A stretch of DNA of 5,942 nt, taken from Bacteroidales bacterium (GTDB taxonomy: Bacteria; Bacteroidota; Bacteroidia; Bacteroidales; JAOZQN01). Under the pieces are notes generated by a model, which ran no database searches, was not told where the DNA came from, and worked only from the letters and a program-made list of their open reading frames with translations. Both the position numbers and the translations under genes were made by a program. This document shows positions 1 through 4,820 of the stretch, piece after piece. Position 1 is the first letter of the stretch. Each line of letters begins with the position of its first letter. The DNA lies in the NCBI GenBank assembly GCA_029938985.1, contig JAOZTW010000347.1, forward strand, positions 1 through 5,942, given 5' to 3'.

Positions 1-76
1 CAAAAAGCAGAGCAAGAAAAACAAAAAGCAGAGCAAGAAAAACAAAAAGCAGAGCAAGAAAAACAAAAAGCAGAGC
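1..76 (+). repeat. 21-bp in-frame tandem repeat, at least 3.6 identical copies
   Basis: Three identical 21-bp units occupy 1-21, 22-42 and 43-63, and a fourth matches for 13 bases to 76. The array starts at the window edge and may extend further upstream. Each unit is seven codons (QKAEQEK), so gain or loss of a unit by slippage keeps the frame and changes the helix by exactly one heptad. The lack of any difference between copies suggests recent expansion. Confidence 0.95.
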
Positions 77-186
77 TAAGCTCAAAAATAATGAAACTAA
101 AATTTATTAATAAGTTAGATAATGAAACTATTGCACAAAAATTAGAAATAACAACACAATATATTGAAAAAACATTAAATTTATAA
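1..186 (+). CDS. 3' end of a gene with a QKAEQEK heptad-repeat tail (Rpn/PD-(D/E)XK-like tail possible)
   Basis: The frame is open from the first base to a TAA at 184-186, so the 5' end lies outside the window and only 61 residues are visible. Residues 1-25 are three and a half copies of the heptad QKAEQEK. They should form a long charged helix, either a coiled coil or a single alpha-helix, because Ala is the only small apolar residue per heptad. The last 36 residues (SSKIMKLKFINK, then NETIAQKLEITTQYIEKTL) read like a short helix-turn-helix of the kind closing many Rpn/PD-(D/E)XK 'transposase' proteins and related Bacteroidetes hypotheticals, in which a Q/E/K-rich linker precedes a '..IAe.L.is.e.Vek.' tail. 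That family guess is inference from the tail alone, since no catalytic domain is in view. The open frame, the heptad periodicity and the clean stop support real coding sequence. Confidence 0.7.
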   Translation, partial: QKAEQEKQKAEQEKQKAEQEKQKAELSSKIMKLKFINKLDNETIAQKLEITTQYIEKTLNL

Positions 187-298
187 TACTGAAATACAAA
201 CAATTATTGATTTTTAAGTTGTGTTAATCTTACGCTATTGTTTTAATATGCTTTATAAAAATATGAAATAAAATTTTACTACCTTAATATTTTTTTTG

Positions 299-306
299 TA
301 TCTTTG
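299..306 (+). promoter_or_regulatory. Possible Bacteroidetes -7 promoter box (TATCTTTG)
   Basis: The octamer TATCTTTG fits the Bacteroidetes -7 consensus TAnnTTTG exactly. No clear -33 TTTG lies at the expected distance; only a TTTTAC at 274-279 does. It would drive plus-strand transcription starting near 313, ahead of the short ORF at 342-416 and the inverted-repeat element. Such octamers also arise by chance in AT-rich DNA, and other exact matches occur at 553-560 and 588-595, so this is a weak call. Confidence 0.3.
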
Positions 307-402
307 TATTTTGATAAATTTTAACATAACACCTAATTTTAATGAATTCAGATAAATTTCAAGCTGGTTACCTTGCCCCTTTAAACTATGACCTTTTTTT
401 GA

Positions 403-550
403 TAGTCCCTACATAATAGTGTTGGTGTGATTATCAAATAGTTACAAGGCTGTTTTGAAATAAATAAAATCAAAATTCATTTAATAATCAAGCGATTAAA
501 AATTTAATTTCTACCTATTTTCATCGACCAACACTGTTTTGTAGGGACTA
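403..550. mobile_element. MITE-like element with 24-bp terminal inverted repeats
   Basis: The left arm 403-426 begins TAGTCCCTACA and ends GTGTTGGT. The right arm 527-550 is its reverse complement at 22 of 24 positions, with mismatches at 414 and 417. About 100 bp of AT-rich non-coding DNA lies between them. The element is flanked by similar 10-mers, CCTTTTTTTG at 392-401 and CCTATTTTTG at 551-560 (9 of 10 identical). These could be a target-site duplication, with one extra base (402) on the left side. The size, paired ends and lack of a transposase fit a non-autonomous MITE of a transposon making 9-11 bp duplications. A structured RNA with a 24-bp stem, or a decayed insertion sequence, are the alternatives. 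The inverted repeat is seen directly; mobility is inferred. Confidence 0.5.
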
Positions 551-667
551 CCTATTTTTGCACAATCTACGGTGTAAAGATAAGAAATATATTTGGAACT
601 TTTAACAATAAAATCTATTTTATTTGGGAGGTTTAAATTGTTTTTTGTATGATAGTTTAATTCGTTG

Positions 668-690
668 GATACGAGCTACAAGCTCGCATC
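668..690. repeat. REP-like GC-rich imperfect palindrome
   Basis: CGAGCT at 672-677 pairs with AGCTCG at 681-686 around a three-base ACA loop. The stem continues past an A-C mismatch (671/687) with GAT/ATC and a terminal G-C pair. The hairpin sits in a patch clearly richer in G and C than its surroundings and is followed by a run of five G at 697-701. A short GC-rich hairpin with an internal mismatch resembles the REP sequences handled by RAYT (TnpA-REP) enzymes. Only one copy and no RAYT gene are in view, so the assignment is inference. Confidence 0.4.
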
Positions 691-778
691 AGCAATGGGG
701 GATTTTAAATAAAACTAAGTACCCATACAAAAGTTTTTACACATTTGTATTTCTTTAATAAATTGGTATATAGTTATT

Positions 779-815
779 TAATTGTATCATTGAACCTTTG
801 AATAATTGTATCATT
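779..815. repeat. 13-bp direct repeat (TAATTGTATCATT), period 24
   Basis: TAATTGTATCATT occurs at 779-791 and again at 803-815, with starts 24 bp apart. Two operator half-sites or iterons spaced a little over two helical turns apart would look like this, but only two copies are present. A chance or decayed duplication in AT-rich DNA is also possible. Confidence 0.4.
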
Positions 816-828
816 CCTTATATCCTGA

Positions 829-891
829 GTTATAAAATAGTTTCTTTTTAATTTGGAATAATTCTAAATTAAAAAGAAACTATTTTATAAC
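829..891. repeat. 63-bp near-perfect palindrome upstream of the propeller gene
   Basis: Bases 829-858 pair with 862-891 around a TAA loop (859-861). All 30 positions pair, the only non-Watson-Crick one being G855-T865. The stem is nearly all A-T. It ends 38 bp before the ATG at 930, so it would fold at the 5' end of, or just upstream of, that mRNA, or extrude as a DNA cruciform. It lacks the GC-rich stem plus U-tract of a standard intrinsic terminator, although it could still act in both directions as a terminator or RNA stabiliser. It may instead be the paired ends of a very small element, or a regulator-binding site. Confidence 0.9.
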
Positions 892-929
892 TTTATATTT
901 AATTATTTTAGCAAAAAAATACATTTACT

Positions 930-2810
930 ATGAAAACAAAAATTGCATACATTATTATATTAGTATTATTTTTTTCTGTTGAACTTAATTCACAAAATGT
1001 GGTGTGTAATTGGTATCAATACTCACAAGAAAAAACAGAGGTTGTTTTAACAGACATGATTCCTGACACACAAGATAACATTATTATCTGTGGAACATTT
1101 AAAAATGAAACTCAAGGGCTTGAAACAGATAAAAAAGTTAGTAATATTTTTGTTTCAAAATTCACACATAATGGTAGTTTGATTTGGGAAAAACAAATTA
1201 CTGGAAAAAATTACAAATATTTTTCTAATATTTGTAACGACTCGGAAGGTAATATTTATTTATCTGGTTATTTTAGTGATACTTGCCGTATTGAAAACGA
1301 ATTTTTGGTAGCTAAAAATTACATAGACAATTTTATTATTAAATACTCTAAAACAGGAGAGTTGCTTGATATAAAACAAATATCAGGAAAATTTGTTTCT
1401 AATAAAACTTTTGTTGTGTGCGACCAACAAAACAATTTATATTTCGCTGGTAGTTTTTGTAAAAAGTTAAAAATGAATAATTTTACTGCTGATGCTAACT
1501 ATAAAAGCGATATTATTGTTGTAAAGTATAATAACAAAGGAGAATTTGTAAATACAGTATGTTTGCAAGGTGATGGAAATGATGTTTTGAATGACATTAA
1601 AATTGATAATACTGATAATATTGTTATTACTGGTTCGTTTGAACAAAATTTGAATATTGAGAATAAAACCATAAACTCAAAAGGAAGAACTGATGTTTTT
1701 TTAATACAGTTTGATAATAATTTGAATACCAAAAATATTATTCAAAGTGGTAGTTACTACGAAGACTATGGACAAGCAATAACAATTGATAACAAAAATA
1801 ATATTTATCTTTCTGGTTGTTTTTCGGGAGATATAAAATTTGAAAACAATTTACTGACTTCAAACGGAGTACTTGATGTTTTTGTATGCAAATATAATAA
1901 TGAAACAAAATTGAAATGGTGTGATAGTTTTGGAGGTAAAGCAAATGATTATGTAAAATCGGTTACACTAAATATGCAAAATAACCTGTATGTGAGTGGT
2001 AATTTTAGAGGAGAAATAACAAAAAATATTGACGACCAATTAAACACTAATACTATAAAATCATATAATTTCACAAGCGATTATTTTATTGCAAAATACA
2101 ACAACATAGGAGAATTTTTGTATATAGATAAAATTGGTGGTGCAAAACAAGATGTTTTGACCGAAACATTTACAGATATAGATAATTTTATATACATGTC
2201 GGGTAATTTTCAAGAAAATTGTATTTTTACAAACGATTCTATTAAAACCACTAACAAAAACCATTTTATGTTATCGCAACTATACGATTGTGATTTTGCT
2301 CCTAAATTAAAATTACAAAACGATACTGTAGTTCACGAAAAAAAATATACTATTGAACCACCATTAGATTTTGAAACCTATCTATGGTCAAACAACAGCA
2401 CTTATGCAAAATTAACTGTAGATTCTTCGGCTACATACAAACTAACTGTGGTTGACACAATGGGCTGTATTTCTTCGGATTCTATTACTGTGGAATTAAA
2501 TGATTTTTGTAATGAAATAAATTTTGATGACGAAAATAATAAAAACATATTCAAGGTAACAGTGTTTCCTATTCCAGCAACATCTTATGTTGATGTAAAC
2601 ATTGATAATATTAACACAACAGAAGAATTATTTGTAGAAATTTATTCTATTACAGGACAATACGTAAGTAAACACCTGTTAAACTCGCATAAAAAACAAA
2701 CTACAAAAAATATAAATCTTTCAAATATAAGCAATGGAAATTATATAATGAAAATTATAAATGGAAATAATATTGTTAGTAAAGAATTTATTAAGATAAA
2801 GGAAGATTAA
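930..2810 (+). CDS. Secreted seven-repeat beta-propeller protein with T9SS type A sorting domain
   Basis: This 626-residue protein starts at ATG 930. That start is supported by the signal peptide that follows at once (Lys2 and Lys4, hydrophobic 5-17, probable cleavage Ser21/Gln22). Residues 27-452 hold seven repeats ending in a strand of the type N-I-Y-L-S-G-x-F. The conserved Gly falls at 55, 113, 174, 235, 296, 357 and 425, so the period is close to 61 residues. This is the pattern of SBBP-type beta-propeller repeats and predicts a seven-bladed propeller. Residues 458-524 look like the Ig/PKD-like domain common before Bacteroidetes sorting tails (YLWSNNS, then TYKLTVVDTMGC). Residues 541-626 match a T9SS type A sorting domain: FPIPATS in place of the usual YPNPA, then VEIYSITGQ, NISNGNYIMKI and a basic C-terminal strand. 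The protein is expected to cross the outer membrane through T9SS and stay on the surface or be released. No catalytic residues are recognised, so ligand and role are unknown. Confidence 0.9.
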   Translation: MKTKIAYIIILVLFFSVELNSQNVVCNWYQYSQEKTEVVLTDMIPDTQDNIIICGTFKNETQGLETDKKVSNIFVSKFTHNGSLIWEKQITGKNYKYFSNICNDSEGNIYLSGYFSDTCRIENEFLVAKNYIDNFIIKYSKTGELLDIKQISGKFVSNKTFVVCDQQNNLYFAGSFCKKLKMNNFTADANYKSDIIVVKYNNKGEFVNTVCLQGDGNDVLNDIKIDNTDNIVITGSFEQNLNIENKTINSKGRTDVFLIQFDNNLNTKNIIQSGSYYEDYGQAITIDNKNNIYLSGCFSGDIKFENNLLTSNGVLDVFVCKYNNETKLKWCDSFGGKANDYVKSVTLNMQNNLYVSGNFRGEITKNIDDQLNTNTIKSYNFTSDYFIAKYNNIGEFLYIDKIGGAKQDVLTETFTDIDNFIYMSGNFQENCIFTNDSIKTTNKNHFMLSQLYDCDFAPKLKLQNDTVVHEKKYTIEPPLDFETYLWSNNSTYAKLTVDSSATYKLTVVDTMGCISSDSITVELNDFCNEINFDDENNKNIFKVTVFPIPATSYVDVNIDNINTTEELFVEIYSITGQYVSKHLLNSHKKQTTKNINLSNISNGNYIMKIINGNNIVSKEFIKIKED

Positions 2811-2813
2811 TAC

Positions 2814-2849
2814 TTGATTTTATACATTATTTGTATGAATAAAATTCAA
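2814..2849 (+). other. Imperfect AT-rich hairpin just after the propeller gene stop
   Basis: Bases 2814-2827 pair with 2835-2849 apart from one bulge (2845) and one A-A mismatch (2824/2838), leaving a seven-base loop. It begins four bases after the stop at 2810. There is no U-tract, so it is a poor intrinsic terminator. It could stabilise the mRNA 3' end or partly attenuate read-through into the gene at 2905. The rest of the 94-bp gap is AT-rich, and no exact TAnnTTTG box was found in it. Confidence 0.3.
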
Positions 2850-2904
2850 AATCATGCTAAAAACAATTAAAAAATTATTATACACATATTAACACAAAAA
2901 CAAA

Positions 2905-3651
2905 ATGAAAAAAAATAATACTTTCAAACAATCTCTTGTAACAATATTTTTTGTTGCTACAATATTATTTTCTATTAGCCAGGTATTTGGGCAAAATTAT
3001 ATTCAAAAAGGAACAAATCAAGGGGCTGGCAATATTTATTATACTGGAGGAAATATGGGAATTGGTACAGCGAGTCCAACTAAGTTGTTAGAAGTTTCAG
3101 GCTATGGAGGTGAACCAACTATTAGGTTAACTCGGACTGGTATTGGTGCGAATTGCAAAGGAAACGAAAGTCGTAAATGGGATATAATAAATTCGGACGG
3201 ATTACATTTTGCTTACGACTATTTTGACGATTGTTATACCCCTATTTCTGAAGTCTGGATGACACTAACAGAGGAAGGACAACTTGCACTTGGAACAGAA
3301 ACTCCACACGCTTCTTCTATTCTACACTTAAATACTACAGACAAAGGGCTTTTAATACCAAAACTTACAAATGCACAGATGAAAGATATTGAAGCTCCCG
3401 CAAATGGTTTACTTATATACAACATAGACAAAGATGCTTTTGCGTTTTATCAAAGTGGAAGTTGGCACACTATTACAGATGCTGATGACTTAGATAATTA
3501 TCTAACTATTACAGCTTTTAACAGCTCGCCAGCTGGTGGTATTACAAATTCGGATATAAATAAATGGAATACAGCTTTTGGCTGGGGGAAATCATTCCGC
3601 TTCTGGATACCTTACATCCGAAACAGACCCAATTTTTACAGAATGGGATAA
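2905..3651 (+). CDS. Tail-fibre-like surface protein, N-terminal part (frameshifted)
   Basis: This frame encodes 248 residues, of which the first 228 are authentic. ATG 2905 leads directly into a signal peptide (Lys2 and Lys3, hydrophobic 11-25, probable cleavage Gly29/Gln30). Residues 52-66 carry the GIGTASP..LLEVSG motif, and 128-142 a second copy (LGTETP...ILHL). Residues 148-173 match the 'kG.L.PkLT.aqm..I..PanGLliYN' segment followed by FYQSGSWHTI. This combination is characteristic of Bacteroidetes proteins resembling phage tail fibres. Residues 216-228 (SDINKWNTAFGWG) begin the usual 'WNTAyGWGdHs.aGYLT' linker. After 228 the frame turns into an unrelated 20-residue tail (KSFRFW onwards), while the expected continuation NHSASGYLTSETDP appears in the next frame. 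The break is a G5 tract at 3584-3588 where four G would keep the frame. Whether it is a real mutation, a phase-variable site or a sequencing error cannot be told here. If real, the product lacks its C-terminal fibre and coiled coil. Confidence 0.85.
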   Translation: MKKNNTFKQSLVTIFFVATILFSISQVFGQNYIQKGTNQGAGNIYYTGGNMGIGTASPTKLLEVSGYGGEPTIRLTRTGIGANCKGNESRKWDIINSDGLHFAYDYFDDCYTPISEVWMTLTEEGQLALGTETPHASSILHLNTTDKGLLIPKLTNAQMKDIEAPANGLLIYNIDKDAFAFYQSGSWHTITDADDLDNYLTITAFNSSPAGGITNSDINKWNTAFGWGKSFRFWIPYIRNRPNFYRMG

Positions 3652-4819
3652 AGATTATGCAGACTTAACAAATACTCCAACTTTATCAATTGCAGATTGG
3701 AACTCTGCTTACGCACAAATAAACTCACTTGATGCAAGCAAACTGGTAGCTACCAACGAAGCAGGAAATTTAATTTCTTTTGACAACGGAACAGACCAAC
3801 AAGTGCTTACCACCAACAACGGACAGTTGCAATGGCAAACAATAAACATACAAACTACTGAAACCTACTGGCAACGAACAGGAAATAAAACACACTTAAA
3901 AAACATTTACGACAATATTGGAATTGGAACAAAAAACCCTGTTGAGGCTATACATATACGGAGAAAAGTTAAAGACAATGGTACAATAAAAAAAGGAGGA
4001 GCAAAAATAAGATTGGAAAATAGTTATAAAAATACAGGAGGTGGAATAGGAATTGGCGGAAAGTCAGTTTTTAAAGCATGGGAGTTGAGTAATAATGGAG
4101 CTGAATTTATGCTTAATTATGGTAATGGTAAAAAAAATAACTATGAAATGTCATCTTTATTTAGCTTTTCGAAAGAAGAAAATTCTCCTGTATTTAGTTT
4201 CAAGGGCGATAACAGTAGTTGGGGTGTTTTATACAACAATTCTAAAAATGCTAAAATGAGTAGTTTAGAATTTTTTATTGAAAAAAAAGGTATAAAAACC
4301 AATCTAATTAATTTTAACAGCAAAGGAGATATTGAAGCACAAGGAAAAATTATGGCAAATAGTTTTAGAAACTCTAATAACTCTTTTATACTAAGTAATA
4401 GTGGAAATTTAAGAATTAACACTAAAAATAAAAAAAATCCATTACATATATACAAGAACAATAAAGAGCTTATGAAAATAGACAACCAAGGAAACCTATT
4501 TACAAGAGAATTGATAGTAAAAAAAGACGGAGATTTAGAATTTCCAGATTATGTATTTGCACCTGAATACGAACTATTACCACTTTATGAATTAGAAACA
4601 TATATAAACACCAACCAGCACCTACCAGAAATACCTACAGCCGAAGAAGTAGAGAAAAACGGTATAGCAGTAGGAACAATGAATGTGCAATTGTTAAAAA
4701 AAGTAGAAGAGCTTACTCTATACACAATAGAACAACAAAAACAAATTGATGAACAAGACAAACAAATTAATGAATTAAAAAAACTAGCAGAAAGTTTAAT
4801 AAATACAAATCAAAAATAA
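3578..4819 (+). CDS. Tail-fibre-like surface protein, C-terminal part (continuation after frameshift)
   Basis: This frame can open at TTG 3578, but that is probably not a true start: there is no signal peptide, and the sequence from residue 4 (GNHSASGYLTSETDP) directly continues the protein starting at 2905. Joined across the G5 tract, the two give 637 residues. Residue numbers here count from 3578. Residues 17-92 are the fibre linker (DPIFTEWDKDY to NNGQLQWQTIN). Residues 114-127 are a third GIGT..P..a.hI motif. Residues 128-310 are a variable, Asn/Lys/Ser-rich region that I do not recognise, with a weaker 'LRINTKNKKNPLHIYKN' motif near 278-294. Residues 318-385 are the conserved C-terminal module: EFPDYVF, then the YELETYI..NQHLPEIPTAEEVEKNG stretch and NVQLLKKVEELTLYTIEQQ. 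It ends in a Gln/Lys coiled coil likely to trimerise the fibre. A T9SS tail is absent, as is usual in this group. The stop is one base before the next gene. Confidence 0.85.
   Translation: MAGGNHSASGYLTSETDPIFTEWDKDYADLTNTPTLSIADWNSAYAQINSLDASKLVATNEAGNLISFDNGTDQQVLTTNNGQLQWQTINIQTTETYWQRTGNKTHLKNIYDNIGIGTKNPVEAIHIRRKVKDNGTIKKGGAKIRLENSYKNTGGGIGIGGKSVFKAWELSNNGAEFMLNYGNGKKNNYEMSSLFSFSKEENSPVFSFKGDNSSWGVLYNNSKNAKMSSLEFFIEKKGIKTNLINFNSKGDIEAQGKIMANSFRNSNNSFILSNSGNLRINTKNKKNPLHIYKNNKELMKIDNQGNLFTRELIVKKDGDLEFPDYVFAPEYELLPLYELETYINTNQHLPEIPTAEEVEKNGIAVGTMNVQLLKKVEELTLYTIEQQKQIDEQDKQINELKKLAESLINTNQK
3584..3588 (+). other. Frameshift site: G5 homopolymer splitting the tail-fibre gene
   Basis: In the first frame TGG GGG AAA TCA gives W-G-K-S. 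If one G is skipped, TGG GGA AAT CAT gives W-G-N-H, matching the common 'GWGnHs.aGYLt' motif of this family. Both halves are well conserved on either side of the tract, so the lesion is a single base and no other sequence is lost. The joined gene spans 2905-4819 (637 residues). Confidence 0.85.
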
Positions 4820-4820
4820 A

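Larger units (their letters stand above)
187..929. other. 743-bp gene-poor spacer with several palindromic elements
   Basis: No convincing gene is visible here on either strand. It holds, in order: a -7-like box (299-306); a 24-codon ORF (342-416) with no secure identity; a pair of 24-bp inverted repeats (403-426 and 527-550); an AT-only hairpin with 8-bp arms around a CT loop (607-614 and 617-624); a GC-rich REP-like hairpin (668-690); a 13-bp direct repeat (779-791 and 803-815); and a 63-bp palindrome (829-891). The background is very AT-rich, so the more GC-rich patch around 664-702 stands out. No strong intrinsic terminator for the gene ending at 186 was found. Confidence 0.8.

Noticed and set aside
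1..76. CRISPR array
   Set aside because: The 21-bp units are directly abutting with no spacers and encode an in-frame heptad, so this is a coding tandem repeat.
403..550. tracrRNA or CRISPR-associated RNA (GTGTTGGT, ACAAGGCTG segments)
   Set aside because: No Cas genes, no repeat array and no matching anti-repeat are present. Symmetric inverted ends with flanking 10-mers fit a small transposable element better.
588..595. TATATTTG as a promoter -7 box (also TATTTTTG at 553-560)
   Set aside because: Both fit TAnnTTTG, but neither has a TTTG at the right distance upstream nor a gene downstream. Such matches are expected by chance in this AT content.
829..891. Classical intrinsic terminator of an upstream gene
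   Set aside because: The stem is nearly all A-T, no real U-tract follows, and the nearest upstream gene ended more than 600 bp earlier. It is therefore listed as a palindrome with open function.
187..929. tRNA or other standard RNA gene in the long spacer
   Set aside because: No cloverleaf, T-loop GTTCGA-type motif or CCA end was seen, and the GC content is too low for a typical tRNA.
3578..3580. TTG as a genuine start codon of a separate gene
   Set aside because: It lies within the conserved GWG motif of the preceding frame, no signal peptide follows, and the downstream sequence continues the upstream protein exactly.
3584..3588. Programmed ribosomal frameshifting
   Set aside because: There is no obvious slow codon, stop codon at the shift, or downstream stimulatory structure, and relatives of this family are normally single-frame. 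A real indel or sequencing error is more likely.
4141..4485. Antisense ORF of 114 codons inside the fibre gene
   Set aside because: It is a by-product of the AT-rich forward gene: the hydrophobic Leu/Ile/Phe-rich translation mirrors Lys/Asn codons, and there is no recognisable domain. Smaller antisense ORFs at 1499-1732, 1738-1944, 2061-2264 and 3234-3431 were rejected for the same reason.
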